A stretch of 64,000 bases of DNA, from contig JBDTBW010000080.1 of NCBI GenBank assembly GCA_039923855.1, positions 1 through 64,000 on the forward strand, in the 5' to 3' direction. The notes under the pieces are model-generated. The model ran no database searches. It had not been told where the DNA came from and saw only the letters and a list, made by a program, of their open reading frames with translations. A program made the position numbers and the translations under genes. Positions 33,178-42,084 of the stretch are shown here, piece by piece (the first letter of the stretch is position 1; every line of letters begins with the position of its first letter). This DNA comes from 66-474 sp039923855 (GTDB lineage: Bacteria; Pseudomonadota; Gammaproteobacteria; Xanthomonadales; Rhodanobacteraceae).

Positions 33178-35538
33178 ATGCCTTTTCTCATCGTGCTGCT
33201 GCTCGCGCTGCTGGCCGGCTGTGCGCCGCCGACGCGGCCGGACACCGATTATTCGCTGCAGCGCGAAGCGATCGCCGGCAGCCATGCGCCGGTGCCGCCG
33301 CCGCCGACTGCGACACGGATCGAACCACTGGTGCAGGTGACGCCGCCAGCCACCGAGAGCATCGGCAGCGGCCAGTTCATCAACGAACGCGCCGCGCGCG
33401 CGCCGATGCCGGGTTTCGGTGGCCACGGCGCGGGTTCGATCACCTTCAATTTCGAGAACCAACCCATCCAGGCGGCCGTCAAGGCGATCCTCGGCGACGT
33501 GCTGCATGCCAATTACGTGATCTCGCCGGGCGTCACCGGAACGGTCACGTTTTCCACTTCGCAACCGATCAGTCACGACGAAGTGCTGCCGGTGCTGGAG
33601 ATGCTGCTGTCGTGGACCAACAACGCGCTGGTGCGCAACGGCAACCGCTACGTGGTGTTGCCGGCCAAGGATGCCGCCGCCGGCAACCTGGTGCCGGGTC
33701 TCGGCGCCGCCGCGCCCAGCCGCGGTTACGCGGCGCGATTGTTTCCGTTGCATTACGTTTCCGCCGACGCGATGCAGAAATTGTTGAAGCCGTTCGCGCG
33801 GCCGGACGCCTTTCTGCTGGTCGATCCGCAGCGCAATGTGCTGGTGATGGCCGGCACGCCGGAGGAACTCGCCAATTATCAGCGCACCGTGCGAACCTTC
33901 GATGTCGACTGGTTGCAGGGCATGTCGGTCGCGGTGATCCCGCTGCAACATGTCGAAGCCGGCACGCTGATGCCGCAACTGGATCAGCTATTCGGCGCCA
34001 AGGGCGATTCGCCGATGGCCGGCATGGCGCGCTTCATCCCGCTGGAAAACAGCAACAGCTTGGTGGTGATCACGCCGCAACCGCGTTACCTCGACGAAGT
34101 GCGCTCGTTCATCGCCAAGATCGACAGCGGCGCGGGCGGCGCCAACGGTCTTTACGTGTACGACGTCAAGAACATCAAGGCCTCGGATCTCGCCGAACAC
34201 TTGAACGCGCTCTACAACGGAACCAGTGGTGGCGGCAACAATACCAACGGCCAGGTCGCGCCGGGATTCAGCGCGCTGGAGCAGGGCCGCAACAGTCTGG
34301 GCGGCGCCAGCGGCATCGGCAACAGCGGATTCGGCAACAATAACGGCACCAGCGACAACGGCGGCAAGGACAGCAATTACACGGACAATAACGGCCTCGG
34401 CAACGGCGTCGGCGGCAGCGGCAGCGGCAGCGGCAGCGACGCCAATGGCGGGATCGGCGGCGGTCTGGAAAGCGGCCTGCCGCAGCGGCGCAACGGCGGC
34501 AATAACAATGGCCATGCCGGCACCGCCAGTTACACCACGGAAAGCGGCGTGCACATCGCCGCGGTCGACGAAAACAACCAGTTGCTGGTGCGCGCGCGCC
34601 CGTCGCAATGGCAGGAAATGCTGCCGGTGATCGAGCGGCTCGATCAGGTGCCGCTACAGGTGCAGATCGAAACGCGCGTGCTGGAAATTGACCTCAGCGG
34701 CCAGTTCAGCCTCGGCGTGCAGTATTACCTCGAAGGTTTGATCGGTACCCAGCCCGGTTCGCCGCCGGGCACCTCGCAGGTATTCGATCGCCACCAGGGC
34801 GCGGCGGGTCTGGGCGGCGTGAATTACAACCCGCTTGCCGACGCGCTGTTCTATTCGTTCGCCGGCAAGGATCTGCAATTCGCGATACGCGGCCTTGAGC
34901 AGAGCGGCAATACCAAAGTGCTGTCGGAACCCTCGACCGTGGTGCTCAACAATCACGAGACCACCATCAAGGTCGGCGACAAGATTCCGGTGGTGCAGAC
35001 CTATTTCGCGCCGGGGCTGGGCACGGGCACCGGCAGCACTCCCAGCGGCTTCAACGTCGGCCAGGTGCAATACATCGACACCGGCGTGCTGCTGGACGTC
35101 ACCCCGCGCGTCAATCCGGGTGGCCTGGTGTATCTCGACATCCAGCAGGTGGTCAGCAAACCGACATCGAAGGATCAGTTCGGCAACTTCACCATCGCCA
35201 ATCGTGCGCTCGCCACGCAGGTCGCGGTGCAAAGCGGGCAGACCGTGCTGCTGGGCGGCCTGATCCAGCAGAGCGAGGACAACACCGATGCCGGCCTTCC
35301 GTTCCTCAATCGCATCCCGGTGTTCGGCCGGTTGTTCGGCACCACCACCCGCAACCACGATCGCAAGGAACTGATCTTATTGATCACCCCACACGTGATC
35401 GGCAACGCGGAACAAGCGCGCGAAATCACCGACGAGTATCAAACCAAGTTCGAATCGCTGGCGCCGATCCTGCGGGAACAATCGCAGCCCGTGCGCAAGA
35501 CCACCACCACCACTACGACCACGACCGTGAGGCATTGA
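33178..35538 (+). CDS. gspD: Type II secretion outer-membrane secretin GspD
   Basis: Secretin forming the outer-membrane channel; 786 residues from the ATG at 33178, chosen because it places a lipoprotein signal (MPFLIVLLLALLAGC) at the N-terminus; an ATG at 33148 would add 10 residues. The N0 domain begins near GSITFNFENQPIQAAVKAIL, then N1-N3. A long Gly/Asn/Ser-rich insert lies at ~residues 360-450, and the secretin core has VPLQVQIETRVLEIDLS, EPSTVVLNNHETTIKVGDKIP and LLGGLIQQSEDNTDAGLPFL. The C-terminal RKTTTTTTTTTVRH is threonine-rich. A diverged copy of its last ~40 codons lies at 36977-37096. Confidence 0.95.
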   Translation: MPFLIVLLLALLAGCAPPTRPDTDYSLQREAIAGSHAPVPPPPTATRIEPLVQVTPPATESIGSGQFINERAARAPMPGFGGHGAGSITFNFENQPIQAAVKAILGDVLHANYVISPGVTGTVTFSTSQPISHDEVLPVLEMLLSWTNNALVRNGNRYVVLPAKDAAAGNLVPGLGAAAPSRGYAARLFPLHYVSADAMQKLLKPFARPDAFLLVDPQRNVLVMAGTPEELANYQRTVRTFDVDWLQGMSVAVIPLQHVEAGTLMPQLDQLFGAKGDSPMAGMARFIPLENSNSLVVITPQPRYLDEVRSFIAKIDSGAGGANGLYVYDVKNIKASDLAEHLNALYNGTSGGGNNTNGQVAPGFSALEQGRNSLGGASGIGNSGFGNNNGTSDNGGKDSNYTDNNGLGNGVGGSGSGSGSDANGGIGGGLESGLPQRRNGGNNNGHAGTASYTTESGVHIAAVDENNQLLVRARPSQWQEMLPVIERLDQVPLQVQIETRVLEIDLSGQFSLGVQYYLEGLIGTQPGSPPGTSQVFDRHQGAAGLGGVNYNPLADALFYSFAGKDLQFAIRGLEQSGNTKVLSEPSTVVLNNHETTIKVGDKIPVVQTYFAPGLGTGTGSTPSGFNVGQVQYIDTGVLLDVTPRVNPGGLVYLDIQQVVSKPTSKDQFGNFTIANRALATQVAVQSGQTVLLGGLIQQSEDNTDAGLPFLNRIPVFGRLFGTTTRNHDRKELILLITPHVIGNAEQAREITDEYQTKFESLAPILREQSQPVRKTTTTTTTTTVRH

Positions 35539-35681
35539 GAGCCATGGGATGCGTCGGCACCAGCGGCTAATTGTTCGCTTCCCACAAGTTGCATCGCCGA
35601 GACTATGGTAACGGAGTATGCTGACTTTCGCACAAGCGACGCGACAGCATGTCGTGCATTCTGACCATGGGTAGATCAATC

Positions 35682-36530
35682 ATGTCCCGTCTTTACGCAA
35701 TACTGCTCTGCCTTCTGCTGCCTGCCGTTTGCTTGGCCGCCACCGAATCTGAAGTCAAGAGGACGACAGAGGCCACCATGCTGGTTACGGGTTCTATCGT
35801 CGTGAATCCGGACGGCAGCGTGCATACCTACACGCTGGAACAACCCGACAAGTTGTCATCGGGGGTCACGCAACTTCTTGCGCAATACGTTCCCAAGTGG
35901 CGATTCGAAGCGACGCGGCTAGTCGATCAAAACAACCATCCTGCACTGGCCAAGGCGGCCATGAATGTGCGTTTGGTACTGACGGAAGTAAGCAAAGATC
36001 GCTACCAGTTGGGTATTGTCGGAGCAACTTTCGGCGCCGATCAGCAAGACCCGAAAGACATCAGTTGGAAATCCCGCGTAGTACCCACTTATCCGCGGGA
36101 AGCGGTGGATGATGGCGTCAGTGGGACAGTTTATCTCGTGGTTAAGGTTGGTCAGTCCGGCAATGTCATCAACGCCGCAGTGAAGCAGGTGGATTTGCGC
36201 GTCGTTGCCAATAGCGGTGCAATGCAGGCTTATAGACGAGTGCTGGGTGACGCCGCCTTGCGCGCAGCGCAACACTGGACTTTCAACGTGCCGCAACCGT
36301 TGCCTGGAGGCAACGTTAGGGTGCCGGTCAACTTTTCCATTTCAGGTTTAGACAAACTGGTCGTCTATGGGGAGTGGCAGGCATATATTCCCGGGCCGGT
36401 CGAACCCGTCAGTTGGCTGGACTCAGACGACAAGCTCGCAAATAGTAGCCCGGACGCCATTCCCGATAATGGGCTGCTCTTCATGAACAATGAACGCCTC
36501 GTTCTGCAGAATCCACCAAGCGGCGGTTGA
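35682..36530 (+). CDS. Exported protein with TonB C-terminal-like domain
   Basis: Predicted periplasmic protein of 282 residues from the ATG at 35682, with signal peptide MSRLYAILLCLLLPAVCLAA. Residues ~125-230 resemble the TonB C-terminal domain (VVPTYPREAVDDGVSGTVYL, VVKVGQSGNVINAAV, AALRAAQHWTFNVPQP). The N-terminal part (VTGSIVVNPDGSVHTYTLE, QYVPKWRFEATRLV) repeats the same kind of motif, so there may be two copies of the fold. There is no transmembrane anchor or proline-rich spacer of a true TonB. Base composition is lower in GC than gspD. It stands between gspD and a broken gspD/glycosyltransferase duplicate. Confidence 0.72.
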   Translation: MSRLYAILLCLLLPAVCLAATESEVKRTTEATMLVTGSIVVNPDGSVHTYTLEQPDKLSSGVTQLLAQYVPKWRFEATRLVDQNNHPALAKAAMNVRLVLTEVSKDRYQLGIVGATFGADQQDPKDISWKSRVVPTYPREAVDDGVSGTVYLVVKVGQSGNVINAAVKQVDLRVVANSGAMQAYRRVLGDAALRAAQHWTFNVPQPLPGGNVRVPVNFSISGLDKLVVYGEWQAYIPGPVEPVSWLDSDDKLANSSPDAIPDNGLLFMNNERLVLQNPPSGG

Positions 36531-36565
36531 GCCGAGGGAGATTTGACAGCGCGTAAACTGCATGC

Positions 36566-36976
36566 ATGTCAGATCGCAAGGTTGCCGTTTCCATCCTCAT
36601 CGTCGCCACCGACAGCGGCGCTGGCTTGCGCGAGTGCGTAACGCGCGCGCTGACTAGCAGCGGATATTGCGGCCGAAGTGATCGTGGTCGACAACGCCTC
36701 GCGCGACGGGGTGCCGCGGGCGATCGAACGCGAGTACGCGAAAGACCCGCGCGTGTGCGTAATGTTCAACGACGCCAATCTCGGTTTCGGGCCGGCGGTC
36801 AATCGTGGCGTGAACATCGCGTAAGGCGACGCCCTGCTGGTTCTCAATCCCGACTGCCTGCTGGAAAGCGACTCCGCCGAACGCCTGCTCGATGTCGCGC
36901 GGAAACATCCGAATGCGGGCGCGATCGGCGCCCCGGTATGCGACGCGAATGACGTTTCCGACCCCGCATCCCGGCG
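36566..36976 (+). pseudogene. Truncated glycosyltransferase copy (5' part)
   Basis: Near-identical for long stretches to the first ~135 codons of the intact glycosyltransferase at 37691, including a shared run around 36610-36660. It is broken by one extra G at about 36661 (frameshift) and by a TAA at 36832-36834 where the intact copy reads CGA. Similarity ends at about 36976, where the sequence switches to a gspD 3'-end copy. It is a relic of a duplication, not an active gene. Confidence 0.88.
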
Positions 36977-37096
36977 GACGCCGAGCAAGCGCGCCAGATC
37001 ACCGACGAATACCAGAACAAGTTCGAGTCGCTGCGGCCGATCCTGCACGAGCAATCGCAACCCACACGCAAGACCACCACAACTGTCAGGCATTAA
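36977..37096 (+). pseudogene. Fragment copy of the gspD 3' end
   Basis: Reads AEQARQITDEYQNKFESLRP, then ILHEQSQPTRKTTTTVRH and a TAA stop. This parallels the last ~40 residues of GspD (EQAREITDEYQTKFESLAP ... RKTTTTTTTTTVRH). The threonine run is shorter. It is directly joined to the truncated glycosyltransferase, which fits the junction of a tandem duplication. Confidence 0.88.
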
Positions 37097-37142
37097 GCCT
37101 CATCGGCGCAGTACAATAAGCAAGGCTCGCGGAGATCGTCCC

Positions 37143-37325
37143 ATGGCTGCCGTATTCAAACAAGAAGCACACAAGCTGATCGACGAGTTGCCGGAGACGG
37201 CCGGCTGGGTAGACTTGGCCGAGAAGGTTGAGTTGATCCTTGATATCCAGGCGGGGCTTGCCGACAGCTCCGCGGATCGCGTTACCGACAATGCGCAAGT
37301 CCGACGTGAATTTGGCTTGCAATGA
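37143..37325 (+). CDS. Antitoxin of a ParD/RelB-type module
   Basis: 60-residue acidic protein (MAAVFKQEAHKLIDELPETA) preceded by a GGAG site. It has the size and position of an antitoxin, and its stop overlaps the toxin ATG (ATGA at 37322-37325). The sequence (WVDLAEKVELILDIQAGLAD) resembles RelB/PHD-like short antitoxins but cannot be assigned to one fold by eye. It probably autoregulates the pair, as is usual for such modules. Confidence 0.75.
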   Translation: MAAVFKQEAHKLIDELPETAGWVDLAEKVELILDIQAGLADSSADRVTDNAQVRREFGLQ

Positions 37326-37618
37326 GGGTCGTCTGGACGGATCGCGCCAAGGCGCGATTGCGCCAAATCCACGGCTACATCGCGAAGGACCAACCGCTGA
37401 ATGCGGATCGCGTGGTTGATCGGCTGACACAACGCGCGGGTCAACTCGTCGAGCATCCTCTTTCCGGAAGGATCGTCGAAGAATATCGGCGAGATGGTCT
37501 GCGCGAGTTGATCGAGCCGCCCTGGCGGATCGTTTATCTGATCCTGCCCGAACGCATCGACATTATTACGGTTCGCGATACACGTCGCATACTGCCAAGA
37601 CATTTGGATGAACTGTAG
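37322..37618 (+). CDS. ParE/RelE-superfamily toxin
   Basis: 98-residue toxin of the ParE/RelE fold: VVWTDRAKARLRQIHGYIAK, LVEHPLSGRIVEEYRRDGLR and ELIEPPWRIVYLILPERIDI are the typical blocks, ending in RDTRRILP. ParE-type members act on gyrase and RelE-type members cleave mRNA; the blocks look more ParE-like, but this is inference. It is translationally coupled to the antitoxin. The pair lies between the gspD fragment and the intact glycosyltransferase, where it may stabilise the duplicated segment. Confidence 0.85.
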   Translation: MRVVWTDRAKARLRQIHGYIAKDQPLNADRVVDRLTQRAGQLVEHPLSGRIVEEYRRDGLRELIEPPWRIVYLILPERIDIITVRDTRRILPRHLDEL

Positions 37619-37690
37619 CGTTGTCCTGCCGTCACGGCATTAACTGCATCGGCGTTGCCTGCGGCGCTTAATCGCGCTTAGTCTGCGCCA

Positions 37691-38581
37691 ATGCCGGCAC
37701 CCGACTTCGCCATTTCCATCCTTATCGTCGCCGCCGACAGCGGCGCTGGCTTGCGCGAGTGCGTAACGCGCGCGCTGACTAGCAGCGATATTGCGGCCGA
37801 AGTGATCGTGGTCGACAACGCCTCGCGCGACGGGGTGCCGCGGGCGATCGAACGCGAGTACGCGAACGACACGCGCGTGCGTGTCCTTTACAACGACGCC
37901 AATCTCGGCTTCGGCCCGGCGGTCAATCTCGGCGCGGAAATCGCGCGAGGCGACACATTGCTGGTGCTCAATCCCGACTGTCTGTTGGAAAGCGACTCCG
38001 TCGAGCGTTTGCTCGATGTCGCGCGGAAACATCCGAATGCCGGCGTGATCGGTGCGGTGATGGTCGATGAAAAAGGCAAACCCGATCCCGCCTCGCGCCG
38101 CCGCGATCCGCTGTTGCGCCGCTCGCTGATGACGATGACCGGACTGGCCAAGCGTGAAGCGCGCGATCCCATGTGCGCCGGCGTCAATGTGCCCGGGCCG
38201 ATGCCAAGCACGGTTGAATCGGTCGAAAACATTTCCGGCGCACTGACGCTGATCCCGCGCGCAGTGTTCCAACAGCTCGGCGGTTTCGACGAAGATTATT
38301 TCCTGCATTGCGAGGATCTGGATCTGTGCCGCCGCGCGCGCGATGCGGGGTTCAAGGTGCTGCTCGCCGGCAATGTCCGCGTGTTGCATGGCAAGGGCGG
38401 CTCCAGCCGGCATCGCCCGGTGTTTGTCAGCCGCCACAAACATCGCGGCATGTGGCACTGGTTCAAGAAGTTCGATCCGGCCTCGCGCAATCCGTTCGCG
38501 CGTGCGTTGGTATGGTGCGGTGTCTGGGCGCACTTCGCGTTGACCGCGCCATTGTTGATGTTGCGAAGGACGCTGCGATGA
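37691..38581 (+). CDS. Family 2 glycosyltransferase
   Basis: GT-A fold glycosyltransferase of 296 residues: nucleotide-binding start FAISILIVAADSGAGLRECV, AEVIVVDNASRDG, YNDANLGFGPAVNLG and the DXD-like LLVLNPDCLLESDS. LGGFDEDYFLHCEDLDLCRRAR carries the ED catalytic-base region common in rhamnosyltransferase-like members. A C-terminal hydrophobic stretch (AHFALTAPLLML) may associate with the membrane. Its stop overlaps the acyltransferase ATG. The pair suggests synthesis and acylation of a surface polysaccharide, which is inference. Confidence 0.9.
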   Translation: MPAPDFAISILIVAADSGAGLRECVTRALTSSDIAAEVIVVDNASRDGVPRAIEREYANDTRVRVLYNDANLGFGPAVNLGAEIARGDTLLVLNPDCLLESDSVERLLDVARKHPNAGVIGAVMVDEKGKPDPASRRRDPLLRRSLMTMTGLAKREARDPMCAGVNVPGPMPSTVESVENISGALTLIPRAVFQQLGGFDEDYFLHCEDLDLCRRARDAGFKVLLAGNVRVLHGKGGSSRHRPVFVSRHKHRGMWHWFKKFDPASRNPFARALVWCGVWAHFALTAPLLMLRRTLR

Positions 38582-39816
38582 ACGCCGTTGCAGGCGCGCG
38601 CCCGTCGGTCCCCGGCTCGTTGCCCCGCGTGGGAGAGAAGGAAAAAGCACGCAATCAAGGCATCGATCTCCTGCGCGGCCTTTCGATCCTGCTTGTGATC
38701 TTGAACCACATTGGATTGCGAGTTCCGTTGGCCCATACCGCACTTGGTGCGTATCTGCCGCACCGGTTGCTCCAATCCCTTAATTATGAAGGTTATGAAG
38801 CGGTGTTCGTGTTCTTCGTGATCTCGGGATTTCTGATCACGAACCATTCGTTGCGGCGCTGGAACGGTCTCGAGCGCATCGATTTCGGGGCATTCTACGC
38901 GCGCCGTTTTGCCCGCATCGTTCCGTGTCTGCTGGTGCTGGTGTTTGTCCTCAGTGCCCTCGATCTGCTCGGCGTCCAGGATTACGTGATCAAGCACGCC
39001 GATCAATCGTTGCCGCGCGCCATCGCCGCGGCGCTTGGCCTGCACCTGAATTGGTACGAGGGGCATACCGGTTATCTGCCGGGCGGCTGGGACGTGTTGT
39101 GGTCGCTGTCGATCGAAGAAATGTTTTACATCGGCTTTCCGGTCGTCTGTTTTTTGATCCGGCGCGAATGGGTACTTGCGCCGTTGCTGATTCTGTTCGC
39201 GCTGTCGCTGCCGGCAACGCATGCCGCGCTGGCCGGCAACGAGATCTGGCAGGAAAAAGCGTATTTGCCGGGCATGGCAGCGATCGCGATGGGCGTGCTC
39301 GGTGCGTTGATCGCCGCGCGTTTCGCCCCACCGCGTCGATGGATCACGACAGCGCCTTGTATCGCAGGCGCGCTTGGCTTGGCTGCGGTGTTGCTAGCGA
39401 GCAACATCCTGTGGCCGGTACTTCACGACGGTTACATGCTGTTGCTGACTTTCTCGGCAATGTGTCTGGTCGTCGGATTGCACTGGCGCGAGACAAAAGG
39501 CTGGCGGACAAAAGGCTGGCGGCGGCCGTTGCCGGGCTTCGGCTGGTTGTGTTCGTTCGGGCGCCTCAGTTACGAAATCTATTTGACCCACATGTTTGTG
39601 GTGTATGCCGCGGTGCGGGCGTTCAAGGCGACCGGCGGCAACATCGGTCTCGGTTATCTCTGGTATTTGCCTGTGATGATCGTGTGTTGGTTGCTGGGCG
39701 TGTTGGTGGCGCGTTTTTTCTCGATTCCGTGCGATCGCGCGTTGCGCGGACGTTTGCTTGAACCAGAATCGTGGCAGGTTGCAGGAGAACCTGCTGTTGC
39801 GAAAGAACAAAGTTGA
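38578..39816 (+). CDS. Membrane acyltransferase (OafA/acyltransferase 3 family)
   Basis: Integral membrane O-acyltransferase of 412 residues from the ATG at 38578, overlapping the glycosyltransferase stop. The family start GIDLLRGLSILLVILNHIGL has the conserved Arg and His. FVFFVISGFLITNHSLRRW, FYARRFARIVPCLLVLV and WDVLWSLSIEEMFYIGFPVV are standard blocks. About ten hydrophobic segments follow. The substrate is probably a glycan made by the adjacent glycosyltransferase. Confidence 0.9.
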   Translation: MNAVAGARPSVPGSLPRVGEKEKARNQGIDLLRGLSILLVILNHIGLRVPLAHTALGAYLPHRLLQSLNYEGYEAVFVFFVISGFLITNHSLRRWNGLERIDFGAFYARRFARIVPCLLVLVFVLSALDLLGVQDYVIKHADQSLPRAIAAALGLHLNWYEGHTGYLPGGWDVLWSLSIEEMFYIGFPVVCFLIRREWVLAPLLILFALSLPATHAALAGNEIWQEKAYLPGMAAIAMGVLGALIAARFAPPRRWITTAPCIAGALGLAAVLLASNILWPVLHDGYMLLLTFSAMCLVVGLHWRETKGWRTKGWRRPLPGFGWLCSFGRLSYEIYLTHMFVVYAAVRAFKATGGNIGLGYLWYLPVMIVCWLLGVLVARFFSIPCDRALRGRLLEPESWQVAGEPAVAKEQS

Positions 39817-39852
39817 TATGGCTGTATAAGATGCGCGTAAGGGGAGATCGCG

Positions 39853-40617
39853 ATGGATGCCAGCACAGATCGCGCAAGAGCGCACGGGGGATTCCGCTAT
39901 TACGACCTGCTGGTCGTCGGCATGGTCGCGGTGTTGCTGTGCGCCAACCTGATCGGCCCGGCCAAGGTCTGCACGGTGTACCTGCCGCTGATCGGCGCGC
40001 TGACCTTTGGCGCCGGCAATCTGTTTTTCCCGATCAGCTACATCTTCGACGACGTTTTGACGGAAGTTTATGGCTATGCGCGCGCACGGCGCGCGACCTG
40101 GGCGGGCTTCGGCGCGCTGGTATTCGCGTCGCTGATGACGCAGGCGATCATCCATATGCCGGTGAGTCCCGCCGAACCGTTCGACGCCAAATTGCAACCG
40201 GCGCTGGAAATCGTGTTTGGCAGCACCTGGCGGATCGCGCTGGCGTCGCTGGTCGGGTTCTGGATCGGCGACTTCGCCAACGCCTTTGTGATGGCGAAGA
40301 TGAAATTGTGGACATCCGGTCGTTGGTTGTGGACGCGCACGATCGGCTCGACGATCGTCGGCGAAGGCGTGGACAGCCTCACGTTTTATCCGATCGCCTT
40401 CATCGGCATCTGGCAAGGCCAGACCATTCTGAAGGTGATCGTGTTCAACTGGATCATGAAGGTGCTGGTGGAAGTGGTCGCCACGCCGCTGACCTACGCG
40501 GTGGTCGGCTGGCTGAAACGCCGCGAAAACGCCGACACCTACGATACGCACACCAATTTCAATCCGTTCTCGCTGCGCGATGATGGCGAGGTGCGGGCGT
40601 TTCCGCGGGCGAACTGA
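39853..40617 (+). CDS. yhhQ: Queuosine precursor transporter (YhhQ/VUT family)
   Basis: Six-to-seven-helix transporter of 254 residues importing queuine precursors such as preQ0/preQ1 in characterised relatives. Family blocks are FGAGNLFFPISYIFDDVLTE (the conserved YxxxDxLTE region), LASLVGFWIGDFANAFVMAK and TRTIGSTIVGEGVDSLTFYP. The hydrophilic C-terminal tail ends FNPFSLRDDGEVRAFPRAN. It appears to be a single gene. Confidence 0.88.
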   Translation: MDASTDRARAHGGFRYYDLLVVGMVAVLLCANLIGPAKVCTVYLPLIGALTFGAGNLFFPISYIFDDVLTEVYGYARARRATWAGFGALVFASLMTQAIIHMPVSPAEPFDAKLQPALEIVFGSTWRIALASLVGFWIGDFANAFVMAKMKLWTSGRWLWTRTIGSTIVGEGVDSLTFYPIAFIGIWQGQTILKVIVFNWIMKVLVEVVATPLTYAVVGWLKRRENADTYDTHTNFNPFSLRDDGEVRAFPRAN

Positions 40618-40709
40618 CCTCAAGCCCAGCTACGGGCGGGGCACGCGCGCGACGCCGTGTGCGGTGCTAGGCTGCGCGCGGCTTCTGCCATGAAGCGTCA
40701 GGGGGACGC

Positions 40710-42002
40710 ATGCGCCGTACCGTTGCCGATGCTTCGATTCCCATGCCGCGCTGGCTGCTGGCAACGCTGATCCTGCTCAGCATTTCGGTATTCATCAACT
40801 ACATTGACCGCGGCAATCTGGCCACGGCTGCGCCGTTGATCAAGGACGAACTGCGCCTCTCCGTAACGCAACTCGGTTTTCTGCTCACGGCATTCTTCAT
40901 CACCTACATGCCGATGCAGATCGCAGTCGGCTGGCTGACGGACCGATTCGGCGCCGCGCGTGTCCTTCTGATCGGCTTCATCGTGTGGTCCATTGCCATG
41001 TCGCTCACTGGCTTGGCGCACGCTTTCACGATGCTGGTCGTGCTGCGGGTGCTGCTGGGTTTGGGCGAATCGGTTTCGTTTCCTGCAACTTCGAGCGTGA
41101 TCGCACGCTGCTTTCCCGAATCCCGGCGGGGCATGGCGAATGCCGTGATCATGGCGGGTCTGGCGTGCGGCCCGGCGGCAGGTATTTTTTTCGGTGGACT
41201 GTTGATCGCGGCGTTCGGCTGGCGTGCCTTCTTCATCGGATTCGGATTGGTAAGCTTCGTGTGGGTCATTCCCTGGCTTGCGATCGCGCAACCGCGGCTG
41301 GTGGAGCGACGCGCCGAGGAGGCAGGGATTGCGCCGAGCACGCAGGCCATCCTGCGCGAACGCTCGCTGTGGGGCGCGAGCCTAGGCCATTTCTGCGCGA
41401 ACTATGTCTTGTACTTCGTGCTGTCATGGGTTCCGTACTATCTGGTGCATGAGCGCGGCTGGTCGCTGACGCAGATGGCGAAGATCGGCGGCAGCGCCTA
41501 TCTGCTGATGGCGTTGACAACCCTGCTTACGGGTTGGGTTACGGACCGCTTGATCGCATCGGGCTCGTCTCCCACCAAGGTGCGTAAATCGTTTCTGGGC
41601 GCAGGCTCGCTTGTTGCGGCGGCTTTCATCATCGGTTGCGCGGTGGCCGGCCGCGAAGCATCGGTGGTTCTGTTGTTGCTGACCACTGCCACATTCGGGT
41701 TGGTTTCCCCGAATATCTACGCGGTGGCGCAAACGCTGGCCGGCGCGCACGCCGCGGGCCGCTGGGTCGGCATCCAGAACTGCATCGGCAACATCGCGGG
41801 TTTGGTTGCCCCGGTCCTTACGGGGATTCTCGTGGATCGCACCGGCAATTTCATGCTCGCGTTCATCATCGCGGCCGCGATATATGCGCTGGGTGGCGTT
41901 GCCTGGACATTCGGCGTGGGGCCGGTGGCGCCAATTGACTGGACGTTGCGCGCGCGGCCGCGCGTGGCGGTGGCCTCCGCAATCGTGCCACCGAACACGT
42001 GA
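40710..42002 (+). CDS. MFS transporter (anion:cation symporter-like)
   Basis: Major facilitator of 430 residues with twelve hydrophobic segments. The early motif FINYIDRGNLATAAPLIKDE is characteristic of the ACS family (sugar acids, hexuronates, phthalate-like anions). The loop 2-3 motif is GWLTDRFGAARVLLIG. A GGGGGA ribosome-binding site precedes the ATG. The substrate is unknown; no sugar-acid catabolic genes are adjacent. Confidence 0.88.
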   Translation: MRRTVADASIPMPRWLLATLILLSISVFINYIDRGNLATAAPLIKDELRLSVTQLGFLLTAFFITYMPMQIAVGWLTDRFGAARVLLIGFIVWSIAMSLTGLAHAFTMLVVLRVLLGLGESVSFPATSSVIARCFPESRRGMANAVIMAGLACGPAAGIFFGGLLIAAFGWRAFFIGFGLVSFVWVIPWLAIAQPRLVERRAEEAGIAPSTQAILRERSLWGASLGHFCANYVLYFVLSWVPYYLVHERGWSLTQMAKIGGSAYLLMALTTLLTGWVTDRLIASGSSPTKVRKSFLGAGSLVAAAFIIGCAVAGREASVVLLLLTTATFGLVSPNIYAVAQTLAGAHAAGRWVGIQNCIGNIAGLVAPVLTGILVDRTGNFMLAFIIAAAIYALGGVAWTFGVGPVAPIDWTLRARPRVAVASAIVPPNT

Positions 42003-42084
42003 TCACGTCGGCGACGCCAGCGGATGCGATGCGTCCGACAAGCTGGCATTGCACGGATTGCCGATTCCAGAGTGAGAGAACGTC

